A stretch of 64,000 nt of DNA from Chrysochromulina tobinii (Eukaryota > Haptophyta > Prymnesiales > Chrysochromulinaceae), in contig JWZX01003399.1 in the NCBI GenBank assembly GCA_001275005.1, positions 1 to 64,000 on the forward strand, given 5' to 3'. The position numbers were made by a program, and so were the translations under genes. The first letter of the stretch is position 1. Every line of letters begins with the position of its first letter. A model generated the notes under the pieces. It was not told the DNA's origin, made no database searches, and saw nothing but the letters and a program-made list of their open reading frames with translations. Shown here in pieces: positions 19,401-27,689 of this stretch.

Positions 19401-19855
19401 ACATGGCGCGCTCCGTTGGGTTCTCTGCGGCGGCCGTGCAGCCCGTGCAGCCCGTGCACCCGGTGCAGGGGCCGGTACAGGGGCAGGAGGGGCCGGGGGC
19501 CGCGCAGCCGGTGCAGGGGCTCTCTGCGAGGGGCGCCGTGATGGGCGCGCAGCTGTTCGGACCCATGCCTCACGCATCGGCGATGTCCATTTCCGATCCG
19601 CCACAGCCCTCACAGGCAGACCCCATGGTCAGCGCATTCGACGGGCGCGAGGACATGGCGCGGATCCGCGAGGTGCTCACGCGGATGGGCCTCGCCATCT
19701 ACGCCGACCAATTCGAGGATCAAGGGTACGACGACTTCGAGTACCTCATCAAGATGTCGGAGCAGGGCCAGCTGGCCCGGGTTGCGGACGACGTCAACAT
19801 GAAGCCCGGCCACAAGGCCAAGTTCGTGCAGCGAGGCTTCCACGCACAGTGCTGA
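16472..19855 (+). CDS. Multidomain chromatin reader: MBD, CW, AP2-like, Tudor-like, CXXC, AP2-like, MBD, SAM
   Basis: Likely nuclear protein that reads DNA methylation and histone marks. Exons 16472-19144 and 19250-19855 give 1092 residues. Residue ranges before splicing: MBD-like 329-365 (MGWRCILKKRTGEKHVDKYY); CW zinc finger 372-423 (WVQCDKCDKWRSMPTGWKC, then C-x-E region); AP2-like 465-520; Tudor-like 527-573 (IEVYWPMDAMWYSAVVERV); CXXC finger 604-650 (RCGVCVGCNATNCGKCKNC, then the LRQAC block); second AP2-like 688-756; Ala/Glu/Lys helix 770-838; second MBD spanning the intron (GRTCDSYFITPQ|GKRFRSRAEVARYF); C-terminal SAM. The 105-nt intron (CAA|GTGAGC...GCGCAG|GGC) is in frame without a stop; removing it restores the MBD. 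Near residues 145-260 a ~56-residue acidic unit (SPVRAHDS...DDVEDDGDIPL) is duplicated in tandem. Confidence 0.87.
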   Translation: MIPGFQRKDHASVPDPAPAHWRWNFASLASAPVPVPVAALQPAPEMDATASRPTSEAAIVTAAAAAAVAHATVVAGIAHHFADHHPAEESHAGPHRHRADSVAAAVVVPREHLVAAGSDSDEDELPLNSSRSRPCMSFSPPAQIAASSVDPRANGSPVRAHDSGSDSDDVEDDGDIPLRTTITPPLGVEEEKRKRAAAAAPAVPPAPGPNVSPVRAHDSCSDSDDVEDDGDIPLKTTITPPLEMEEKKRKRAAAAAPTVPPWRSGGAAAVVEMLRQGSPSVRGKKARVSSSLQHAGGLGIGDAASALKLTAPTKLVEEVDCPELGCPELGMGWRCILKKRTGEKHVDKYYIGPDGTQYNSRVKASQRASEDVATWVQCDKCDKWRSMPTGWKCPAVSSSRTLSFECKQHPNRELASCEAPEEEFEGAWSYGADELDKRAASARAQAEAEGLVLKPSPGAAAGASSTSSRFLHVQLVRSKSGEPFRAKVPLGASLPAQTLGHFPSADEAALAVARFQQLLDPTGVHAAKLVGTTIEVYWPMDAMWYSAVVERVLSDGAVDVSYVSDGMSEALYLCSECWHRSCDAREDTKQRGGANGSGMGATKQPRCGVCVGCNATNCGKCKNCLEMPELGGTGNLRQACIERCIERRCVEISRTKAAKVVIDQLKTAADVHAQALLEGLELLRDNKPNSSSGYLNVSRHGKTSFKATVNMPMEEEKSSEGKLVGKVKTLVRSELGSFRMAEQAALLAARWRAARLEVVRIAAAAALQTMEERELLQAAWEEARAAEARAAEARAAKAKARAEAEAKAKAEAEEAKAAEARAAEARAAKAAKAKAKADSSERSDKLLATLIEYLENCGGSAEMIAGWYIKTELRKEGATGRTCDSYFITPQVSGSAAPSCAQPSRAQPCRPKSSLTRRPTLPPPAQGKRFRSRAEVARYFNLEAAPGSTLPPPMRRHVPPLGIEKTDVHMPTSSNEDMARSVGFSAAAVQPVQPVHPVQGPVQGQEGPGAAQPVQGLSARGAVMGAQLFGPMPHASAMSISDPPQPSQADPMVSAFDGREDMARIREVLTRMGLAIYADQFEDQGYDDFEYLIKMSEQGQLARVADDVNMKPGHKAKFVQRGFHAQC

Positions 19856-20276
19856 TTCTGGCGAATACATCCACACCGACACGCACCACCCGGGCAGCCG
19901 CCCTAGGTTTCGATGATTGTGATCACTTTGCGATCGGATCGCTCGACAGTGACGAAACTGCTTCGTGGACCAAGGAGCGCGGAGCCGTCCCCCGAGACGG
20001 CGCCGTGTGGTGGGCGTGTGTGTTTGGCCCGCGGAACAACAAGTGAACGACGTGTTCCTGACCGCTTCGCTTGACGTGAGAAAAACGCAACTTCGCTGAA
20101 AGACCGTACATTCAGAAAAAACGGCGCGCTCCGTTTGGGTTTCGTAAGTTTCGTCAAAGTGATGAGATGAAGCGCCTTCATACCAAACTTCTGTAACTTC
20201 ATAACAACAGGTGCTCGGAAACGAAAGACGCTCGCCACGCTAGCAGCAGGCTCAGCATTTCCGCGGAAGCGAGCCA
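19856..20276. other. Intergenic region upstream of the immunophilin, no gene seen
   Basis: No conserved frame was found. It contains the presumed promoter of the FKBP-TPR-Cyp gene. Confidence 0.45.
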
Positions 20277-22373
20277 ATGCCGGCGGAGCAGTCCGATACG
20301 CTCGCTCAGGTCGTGGCCAAGGGTGGCGACCTCGCCGCGCTGCGAGCGCTCTCCAAGTCCGAGCTGCAGCAAGCGCTCAAAGAATTGGGATACGCCAAGC
20401 TCGGGGAACGCGTGCGCCTGACGGCAGCCATTGCAGCAGCTGAGGTGCCTGCAGCATGGTCACCAGAGCCTCCGGCTGACGAGGAGGCATGCGACCGCAC
20501 GATGATCGTGCATGGGGCAGTGCAGGACATTTTTGACGACGGTGGCCTACTGAAGACGACGCTGCGTAAGGGCGACGCATCCACCAGCATGCCGCCGCTG
20601 TTCAGCAAGGTCAAGGTGCGATACATCGCGTCGCTGCTGCCAGAATGCCGCAGCTTCGAGGCGGCGGTGCGCGAGTTCGTGCTGGGCGAGCACGAGGTGC
20701 CAAAGGGCCTCGAAAAGTGCGTCGGAACAATGCGCCGCGGCGAGACGTGCGAGCTCATCTGCAGGGCCGAGTATGCCTACGGCGCCGTCGGTCGGCCTCC
20801 GGATGTGCCGCCGGGCACGTCGATCCGTTACGAGGTGGAGCTGATCTCGATGGTGCTGCCCAAGAAGGATCGGTCCGAGTACACCGCCGCCGAAAAGATC
20901 GCGCTCGCGCAGGCGCTCAAGGCCAAGGGCACGCGCGAGTTTGGCTCTGGCCTGTGGCTCGAGGCCCAAGTGAGCTATCACGAGGCGAGTAGGCTGCTGC
21001 TGACAGAGTACGAGGAGCTCGTGGCGGAGCCGGGAGCCGAGGCGGCAAGCCGGCAGTTGCTCGTCGCGTGCCTGCTCAACATCGCCCAGTGCGCGCTCAA
21101 GCGCAACGAGTGGTCGGCGGCTGAGCGGGCGTGCACAGAGACGCTCGAACGACTGACCGACCCGCTCGGACTCGAAAAGGAGAGCCACATCAAAGCGCTG
21201 TACCGGCGCGCCAAGGCGCGCACGGGCCGCTCCGAGTTCAGCGACGCGCGCGCGGACCTAAAGGCAGTGCTATCGCTGCAGCCGAGCTCGCGCGAGGCGC
21301 GCGAGCTGTGGGAAAGTCTCAAGGACAGGGAGCTGAGTGCGAGCAGGAGCGAGGGGAAGGTCTACGGTCTCATGACGAGCAAGCTGCTGTACCGCGAGTA
21401 CAACGTGGGGCGCCGGCGGCTCTCGACCTACCCGCGTGCGTTCTTCGAGCTGAGCATCGACGGAGTGCGCATGCCGCGTATCGTCTTTGAGCTCTTTGTA
21501 GATCGTGCGCCCAAGACGTGCGAAAACTTCCGATGCCTGTGCACAGGCGAGCGCGGCGTCTCCACGAGGGGCACGCGGCTGCACTACAAGGGGACGAAGT
21601 TCCACCGCGCGGTGCCGACGGACGACCTGCCGTCCGAGTACATCAACGAGAGTGCGGACGGCACCGGACGCAATTTCGAGATTTGGAAGGGCTTTCTGGT
21701 GCAAGGAGGCGATATCAGCCATGGCGACGGCTCAGGCGGCGAGAGTATCTGGGGGGGTCCGTTCGAGGACGAGCTGCCGCTCGACTACGTGTGCCACAGC
21801 GGCCCTGGGCTGCTCTCGATGGCCGGGAGCTTACCGATGCGCGACAAGGCCTCCGAGGAGATGATGCACGTGCCCCACCGCAACACGTCGCAATTCTTCA
21901 TCACGACCAATGCTAAGAATGCAGCGCAGGGAGGCAGTGCGATCCGTCATTTTGATGGGCATCACGTGTGCTTTGGGCGCGTCGTCGAGGGCATGTCGAC
22001 AGTCAACCAGATCCACAAATGCCTCGTCGACCCGACCGCGTTCCATGCGATCGATGAGCGCCACTCGGTCGAGATAGTCGACTGCGGCCATTTGAAGTCC
22101 AAAGAGGACGCCGAGCTTGAGCGAGATGAGGCCGAGATCCAAAAGCTCCACCCTGCCTCCAGGATCCTCGACAAGAAGGAGGCTGACGAAGACGAGGCCG
22201 TCGAGGTCATCACGCGCGCGACGTGGGCGGTGCTTGGCGCGGGCGACACCGACCGAGCCGCTCCGGCCGCTCAACCGCCAGCCCCGCCGCCCAAGCTGGA
22301 GCTGCCCAAGCCCACGCCCAAAGATGACGGCGCCATCACCTCGGCCGAGATCGATGAAGATGCGGATGCCTGA
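20277..22373 (+). CDS. Dual-family immunophilin: SAP-like, FKBP, TPR and cyclophilin domains
   Basis: A 698-residue single-exon protein joining two peptidyl-prolyl isomerase folds. Residues 15-60 resemble a SAP helix-turn-helix. FKBP domain about 75-195 (KVKVRYIASLLPECRSFEAA, AYGAVGRPPDVPPGTSIRYE): the ligand pocket keeps Tyr and Phe but has Glu for Asp37 and Leu for Trp59 of FKBP12. TPR helices span about 205-355. Cyclophilin about 375-600: FELFVDRAPKTCENFRCLCT, FHRAV with the catalytic Arg, FLVQGGDISHGDGSGGESIW, GPGLLSMAG, TSQFFITTNA, and FDGHHVCFG with His in place of the Trp121 that favours cyclosporin. An insert lies between FHR and the QGGD block. The C-terminus is acidic and Pro-rich. 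FKBP-TPR-Cyp proteins (FCBP type) are known from some protists. Chaperone activity is likely; client proteins are unknown. Confidence 0.9.
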   Translation: MPAEQSDTLAQVVAKGGDLAALRALSKSELQQALKELGYAKLGERVRLTAAIAAAEVPAAWSPEPPADEEACDRTMIVHGAVQDIFDDGGLLKTTLRKGDASTSMPPLFSKVKVRYIASLLPECRSFEAAVREFVLGEHEVPKGLEKCVGTMRRGETCELICRAEYAYGAVGRPPDVPPGTSIRYEVELISMVLPKKDRSEYTAAEKIALAQALKAKGTREFGSGLWLEAQVSYHEASRLLLTEYEELVAEPGAEAASRQLLVACLLNIAQCALKRNEWSAAERACTETLERLTDPLGLEKESHIKALYRRAKARTGRSEFSDARADLKAVLSLQPSSREARELWESLKDRELSASRSEGKVYGLMTSKLLYREYNVGRRRLSTYPRAFFELSIDGVRMPRIVFELFVDRAPKTCENFRCLCTGERGVSTRGTRLHYKGTKFHRAVPTDDLPSEYINESADGTGRNFEIWKGFLVQGGDISHGDGSGGESIWGGPFEDELPLDYVCHSGPGLLSMAGSLPMRDKASEEMMHVPHRNTSQFFITTNAKNAAQGGSAIRHFDGHHVCFGRVVEGMSTVNQIHKCLVDPTAFHAIDERHSVEIVDCGHLKSKEDAELERDEAEIQKLHPASRILDKKEADEDEAVEVITRATWAVLGAGDTDRAAPAAQPPAPPPKLELPKPTPKDDGAITSAEIDEDADA

Positions 22374-22715
22374 AAGGAACTGAAAGAGATCTAGATAGTT
22401 CTATAGCGTTACCTCGACTCGGACTCTATCGCGCCTCATTCGATTCGTATTTGTAAGTGCGGTGATAAGCGCGCGCCACGTTCCGAGCAAGCGAGCTTGA
22501 GTAGTAATTATTCGTACTAGCCCGTACCGCCGACCGACGATTTCGAATCCGCGCGCGCGGTATTTCCGCGGCATATTTTCCAAAAGAGTCCCTACGCGGC
22601 ACAAGGCATCAGGGCTGACTGCAGTCCGCGCCCCTTGGTCATGCCGTGTCGGATTAATTGGCAATTGGTGCGGTGCATGTCCCCGGGTCACTCGAGGCGC
22701 GAGGGGTCGCGGGTG
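22374..22715. other. Convergent intergenic region, no gene seen
   Basis: This lies between the immunophilin stop and the PAS-PNPOx stop. The segment tttcgaatcc near 22540 was checked and does not fold as a tRNA. Confidence 0.5.
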
Positions 22716-23780
22716 CTACTGATGAGTTTGAGAACTGCTCGACGTACTTGAATCTTTGGTATGAGGAGCCCATCGCTCCGGCCGACCGTAGCCCTCAATA
22801 ATCTCGTACGAGTCGACGCGGATTTGGAAGAGGCCGACGCCCTCCGACGCGAGAAAGTTGGCCATGTTCGGATTGCGCGCGAGAAAGCGAGCACTCGCCC
22901 ACGGGAGCGCGTCCACCTCAGCTTCGGCCGTTACTTCGGCCGCCTGACCGACGGCGGTGACGAGCAATCCGTCTGCGTGGTCCCGGAGGTTGCCGGTGCG
23001 GTTGTCCCAGAGCAGCGAGACGGCCGGCCGCTCGCGCATCTGCTGCGCCTTGCGCGCTCCCCCATGCGTTGCGACGACGACGAAGCGCAGGCACGGTGAG
23101 ATGGCAAAGGCCATGAGGAACGTGGCAGGTCTGAGGTCGGCCGTTGTCGTGGCGAGCACGCACTGCACCTGCGACGTCAGGACGGCATCGATGCGCCCAG
23201 CTACGTGCGCATCCCCTCTCGCACTGGCTTCTGCGGATGGCTCGGGCTTGCGCATGCGGGCTTCTGGCCGGCCAGCAGGCCTTGACAAGGCGACAAGGCG
23301 CTCCATGTCGGACTCGAGCTTCGCAACGCGCTCACGAAGCTTGCGGACCGTCGAGCCCATCTCAGAAGCGTCGCGCAGCATGACGATCGACCCACCACCA
23401 TCGGCCGTGTGCAGGTCATTTACTGTAAACTCAGCCGTGAACAGCGTACCATCTGCTCGAAGAGCTGGCGCACGCCGCAGGTGTCGACGGTCGTATTGCT
23501 GCTTCACATCAAGCGGTCGTATGTGCCGGACGTGCTTGGGCATGATTAAATCGTTTAGAGACGAGCCCACCGCCTGGCTCGCGGTGATTCCAAACACCTC
23601 GCGTGCTCCACAATTCCACGACTGAACCCTTCCGTCGGGGCAAACGTGAATTATTGCGTCCGCAGCCGTCTGCACCGCGTGAAGTGCGAGCATTGGAGAC
23701 ATGCGGCCATCGGGAACGCAAAGTTGGCTGCTTCTCCGTAGCCAGCGCCTCGAGCAAGATCGGCGGGCGAACGACAACAT
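22716..23780 (-). CDS. PAS domain fused to a PNPOx-like FMN-binding split barrel
   Basis: A 354-residue single-exon protein. Residues about 32-150 form a PAS domain: AVQTAADAIIHVCPDGRVQS, WNCGAREVFGITASQAVG and LNDLIMPKHVRHIRPLD, then TVNDLHTADGGGSIVMLRDA. A coiled-coil linker follows (MGSTVRKLRERVAKLESDME). Residues about 195-340 match the pyridoxamine-phosphate-oxidase-like split barrel: LTSQVQCVLATTTADLRPAT, SLLWDNRTGNLRDHADGLLV, and the C-terminal block FQIRVDSYEIIEGYGRPERW. The PAS part may sense a small molecule, light or redox state and gate the flavin module, which is inference. No membrane helix or presequence is evident. The gene is divergent with the SNARE gene; only about 200 bp separate the starts. 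Confidence 0.85.
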   Translation of the reverse strand: MLSFARRSCSRRWLRRSSQLCVPDGRMSPMLALHAVQTAADAIIHVCPDGRVQSWNCGAREVFGITASQAVGSSLNDLIMPKHVRHIRPLDVKQQYDRRHLRRAPALRADGTLFTAEFTVNDLHTADGGGSIVMLRDASEMGSTVRKLRERVAKLESDMERLVALSRPAGRPEARMRKPEPSAEASARGDAHVAGRIDAVLTSQVQCVLATTTADLRPATFLMAFAISPCLRFVVVATHGGARKAQQMRERPAVSLLWDNRTGNLRDHADGLLVTAVGQAAEVTAEAEVDALPWASARFLARNPNMANFLASEGVGLFQIRVDSYEIIEGYGRPERWAPHTKDSSTSSSSQTHQ

Positions 23781-23978
23781 GAATTTTCCATCCCAGGTCC
23801 GGGTCCGATGTGGGAAAATCGGGTGTGCAGAAGTTGGTGCAGAGGTGCTACCGCACTGAGGAACCCCGCCGTGTGGTTTGCCGCGGCGGTGCCCACCAAA
23901 GCTGTTCGGACATCAGCGGCAGCACCAGCCATGGGACGCGGTGTAAATCCGAATATCGTAGAGCGCGACGCCAGCGGA

Positions 23979-25057
23979 ATGAAGTTCTTGTGCGTCGTGC
24001 GCTTGACAGACCGTGTGTCGGTCGCCCACTACGCTCACCATAGCACGCCCAGCGATCAAATTGAGCACAAGATCAGTCAGGTGCTGCTCGCCAACGCCGC
24101 AACGATTCACCCACGGCTATCGGTGGCCGATAAGGAAATTGGCACGATGCACTATGAGACCGATCGGTATGCCATGTACCTCGCCGTGACAATCGCCGAC
24201 TACCCGCAGCGCATAGCCTTCAAGTGCCTCGCCGAGCTGAAGGAGCGGTGGGCGGACGCCTTTGGCGAAGTGCTGCACAAGGCGGAGCAAGGTGGGCTGA
24301 GCAAGGCCGCCAAGCCGGTGATGACCGAGCTATGCACCAAGTACGCCGACGCGGGCTCGATCGACAAGACACTCGGCCTCATCCGGGAGGTTGACAGCGT
24401 CAAGGGCATCGTGAGCGAGACGGTGCATCGCCTCCTCAACACGCACGAAAATCTCGAGGTGCTCGAGGACAGATCGGAGCAGCTCAAGGCGCAGACGCAG
24501 ACTTTCCAGAAGGTCGCTCGAGAGACCAAGAACATCCAGAAAAAGAAGAACAATAAGCTGTGCCGCATCTTCTGTTGCGTGATTCTCTTCGGCATCGTAG
24601 GGGCGGGATTGCCGCTGGCCATCACGGCAAGCTCACCCTCGAAGACCCTTCGCCTCTGCTGCGTGCCCTGCTACGTGCCCTGCTGCGTGCCCTGCTGCTC
24701 GGTCCGCGGAGCTGTGCTGCTCTCTCCCTACCTCCCACCTCGTTCACACGTGTTCTCATCGTCGCTCGCAACTGGTCCTTCGCTCAGAACTGGGACACGA
24801 TCAAAGCGTTCCTCTTGTCCATGTTCCCGCCCGAGGAGCCGGGCAGCGGCGACTTTGGTAGCGGCAGTGGCGAATGGGACTGCGGAAACTGGACGAATGG
24901 GACTGACTGGCGACTCGGCAACGTTGATCTATCGAATTATACGGGCAACTGGTCCTGCGCTCAGTATGTACGAGACAGCACTCCCGATGACGACTGGTTC
25001 GACTTTTTCGAATGGAGATTTCCGTGGTCAAGCGGTGGTACGGGGTTCGGGCGGTGA
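23979..25057 (+). CDS. Longin-domain SNARE (VAMP7-like) without the zero-layer arginine, two exons
   Basis: Membrane-fusion protein of the endomembrane system. Exons 23979-24626 and 24788-25057 give 305 residues; an ATG at 23931 would add 16. The longin domain is about 1-125 (MKFLCVVRLTDRVSVAHYAH). The SNARE helix is about 140-200 (IREVDSVKGIVSETVHRLLN, THENLEVLEDRSEQL). Aligned on LEVLEDRSEQL with VAMP7 LELLIDKTENL, the zero-layer Arg is Thr. Basic residues and Cys (KKKNNKLCRIFCC, possible acylation) precede one membrane helix. After a GC-AG intron (ACG|GCAAGC...GCTCAG|AAC, phase 0) a lumenal tail of about 90 residues follows, rich in Gly, acidic residues and Trp, with NWT, NGT, NYT and NWS sequons. 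Such a tail is unusual for an R-SNARE. Reading through the intron instead gives a Cys/Arg-rich frame without coding character. Confidence 0.82.
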
Positions 25058-25285
25058 CCCGCCTCCGACCCATATTCACATGGCATGTACCTTCCTCTTG
25101 CCTCAGAGTCGACAGAGCCCTGGGCGCGGTTCTTCTCTGCGCGTGAGCGTGTGTCTCCAAGAAAGCTGTGTACGTGCGCGTGTAGAAATAGTGTTAATGC
25201 AGGGGTCGACCCAACCTGGGGATACGCAGTAAACCAGGTCAGTAAGTGAGGAAGTTCGGACCGGACGAAACTTGCCAGAAAAGCA

Positions 25286-27031
25286 ATGCCGTCATCCGTT
25301 TTTGTCAACACAGCCTCTCCATTGCCGCCATCGCCGCCTGCATCGCCGCCCTCCTTCAAGTCAGCCATGAAGAAAGTGCAGATGGCCACCGCCGTCACCT
25401 CTCCGCGGATCGCTGCTCAGGTCCTCTCCATCGCAGATGACTCTGATGACGCCGACGACGATGATGGCGTAGTAGCGGTCGTCGTGAATGCGCGTGTCAC
25501 ATCCCTCACCGATAGCGAGGCGCAGGCTCACGCCAGTCTCACCGCAATCTCAAAGGCTGATCAAGGCGCTCAGGCGACAGGCGAGGGGGCCAGCACTTGT
25601 GACAAGGCGACAGACGCGGGGGCCGGCGCTGATGGCCTTGGCGGCGGCAGCATCAGCAGGAGAAATAGCTTTGCTATCAGCGACGAAAACGTCACAAACT
25701 GGTTCGGGCATGGGCCAGTTGATGCTCCTATTGAGAGTGGCAGTCCGCCAGAGCCACGAACGAGCAATGGCGTGCAGGCACCCACCTGGCTCGCGAGCCT
25801 CCTATGGCAGCTGGCCCTGATCGCTGCGTCTTGGTCGCCTCTGAAGGTGTCCTCCAGGATGATAGCAGTACGCACGCTTTGCTGTGCATGCACGTGCACG
25901 TGGGCATGTAATGGTCAATACTCTTCGTCCGGCTCGACGCCGCCCGCTACTCTCGAGGCAGTGGCGGCGCTGCCGACACAGGCGGTGGCGGCGCCGACGA
26001 AGGTTGAGGCGCTGCCGTCGAAGGCTGTGGCCGTGGCGATCGGCCCGCCCGGCGGGTCGACGATGGCGGCCGATTCGGACGGGCTCAAGAGAGCACCATC
26101 CTTTTCACGGCCCCCTCTCGTACATGCCGCTGAGGCGGCCAGGTCGGACGAGCTCAGGAGGGCGCAATCCTTTCAAAGGTCCCCGCTCGTACCTGCTGAT
26201 GAGGCGGCCAGGTCGGACGAGCTCAGGAGGGCGCAATCCTTTCAAAGGTCCCCGCTCGTACATGCCGCTGAGGCGGCCAGGTCGGACGGGCTCAGGAGGG
26301 CGCAATCCTTTCAAAGGTCCCCGCTCGTACCTGCTGATGAGGCGCGGCACCTGCCATCGATTCCTGGTATGAATGGGGAACGTGTTCGCAAAACCAGTAT
26401 ACCCGACGGCATGCCTCCGATTCTGAGCCCGGTCGGCCACGAGACAATTTCCCTGGGCTCCGACTCGATGCCAGCGAGGGATGCCAAGTCGTTGGCGAAT
26501 GCGAAACCCTTCCTCCCTTCGGAGAACTCGATCTCGGAGATGACGAAACCCTTCCTCCCTTCGGAGATCTCGATCTCGGAGATGACGAAACCCTTCCTCC
26601 CTTCGGAGATCTCGATCTCGGAGAACTCGATCTTGGAGATGACGCCGGCGAGTCATCGTTCGGCCACGACCTCCGACACAGACGCATATTGCTCAGCCAA
26701 CTCCAACAACACCAGCGCTAAGAACGGCGCCTGCGCCTCCACCAGCGCTCAAGACTACGCATACTACTCGGCCAACTCCAACACGCCCGAACGATTGAGA
26801 GCAGCACGTGTGCGTGCCGCAGAGCACGCAGCCGCAGCATTGGTAGCCATTGACCCAGGAGGCCGCGGAAATCTGATGCAACAGATTCAGGAGGCCGCGG
26901 AGCCAGCTGCTGTGGAAGCTTCAACAGACTCCGCCGAGGGAATGCCTCCGCCGGTCTCGGCGCTCGGCGCCGAGATCTACTTGCAATCCTACCGCGCGAT
27001 GAGCCGTGCCGAGGCCGATCTGAGGATCTAG
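25286..27031 (+). CDS. Hypothetical low-complexity repeat protein
   Basis: Not recognised; 581 residues in one open frame. The N-terminus is Ser/Pro rich, followed by an acidic run (DDSDDADDDDGVV). Around residues 263-355 four units of about 23 residues repeat (SDELRRAQSFQRSPLVPADE type), giving arrayed R-R-A-Q-S-F sites that could be basophilic kinase targets. Around residues 400-455 a second repeat alternates PFLPSE and ISISEMTK. The Cys-rich stretch at about residues 198-210 (LCCACTCTWAC) looks non-coding, so an unplaced intron is possible. The C-terminus is Ala-rich and helical. No domain was identified. Confidence 0.55.
   Translation: MPSSVFVNTASPLPPSPPASPPSFKSAMKKVQMATAVTSPRIAAQVLSIADDSDDADDDDGVVAVVVNARVTSLTDSEAQAHASLTAISKADQGAQATGEGASTCDKATDAGAGADGLGGGSISRRNSFAISDENVTNWFGHGPVDAPIESGSPPEPRTSNGVQAPTWLASLLWQLALIAASWSPLKVSSRMIAVRTLCCACTCTWACNGQYSSSGSTPPATLEAVAALPTQAVAAPTKVEALPSKAVAVAIGPPGGSTMAADSDGLKRAPSFSRPPLVHAAEAARSDELRRAQSFQRSPLVPADEAARSDELRRAQSFQRSPLVHAAEAARSDGLRRAQSFQRSPLVPADEARHLPSIPGMNGERVRKTSIPDGMPPILSPVGHETISLGSDSMPARDAKSLANAKPFLPSENSISEMTKPFLPSEISISEMTKPFLPSEISISENSILEMTPASHRSATTSDTDAYCSANSNNTSAKNGACASTSAQDYAYYSANSNTPERLRAARVRAAEHAAAALVAIDPGGRGNLMQQIQEAAEPAAVEASTDSAEGMPPPVSALGAEIYLQSYRAMSRAEADLRI
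26075..26350 (+). repeat. Four 69-bp tandem coding repeats
   Basis: These are in-frame repeats inside the hypothetical protein, alternating two variants ending HAAEAAR and PADEAAR. The alternation suggests a two-unit block was duplicated. Confidence 0.85.
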
Positions 27032-27689
27032 AAATGGGCTGCTGCCGTCGTCGAGCAGCCATCGAGATCTGACTCGTCATCCCCATTCCCTCCTTCGGCA
27101 TGGCATGAGTCGAGGGACTTGTGCGCAAGCTTCGCGTGCGATTCAGTGTGTGGACTGTGGCCGGGAGCGCGGACCGGACGACGATCGTCGTACCCTTTTG
27201 CATGCTGCGCTTTTCGTCAGCGCAACCGTCTCACAAGACTCTCAGCGGTCGACATCACATCGCAGTGTTGTCCGGTCAGGTCCGCCTCCAACGTGCAGTG
27301 CAGTTCTGCCACGCGGCACGCGGTCGGAGATGTGGCGCCTGCGCTGGAGTTCCGCAGTTCGGATTCGGTATATATGTCGTCATTGGGGTAACATTAGGAA
27401 CGGTTCCCAATTGTATACAATTTTTGTTAATCGTGGCTCCATTAAGCACCAACCGAACTGTGCAACGCCATGCAGGCGACCCGCCGCGACCGGATACCGT
27501 GCCCGCCGGCAGGGTGCATGGCCGCCGACCGGTGCGCGCCCGGTGCGGCTTCGGGCAGGCGGCACGGCAGGGCCCCCCCAAAGCGGCTGCGAACACGTCG
27601 ACGTTTTTGACCGCAGTGCGGCGGTCGGTAGCTCGGTACAGTACTACTTGTGTCGCTTTCTTCTTCCGGCTCGGCCCCCATCAGCGTCT
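27032..27689. other. Convergent intergenic region, no gene seen
   Basis: Several open frames cross this stretch, but none shows a conserved domain or the codon bias of neighbouring genes. Confidence 0.45.

Noticed and set aside
22530-22560. Possible tRNA T-arm (tttcgaatcc)
   Set aside because: It lacks the GTTC core and flanking stems.
24627-25232. Continuation of the SNARE frame through the Cys-rich segment
   Set aside because: The segment is a CTGC(TG)CGTGCC tandem repeat with no protein character; splicing into the second exon yields a coherent membrane and lumenal protein.
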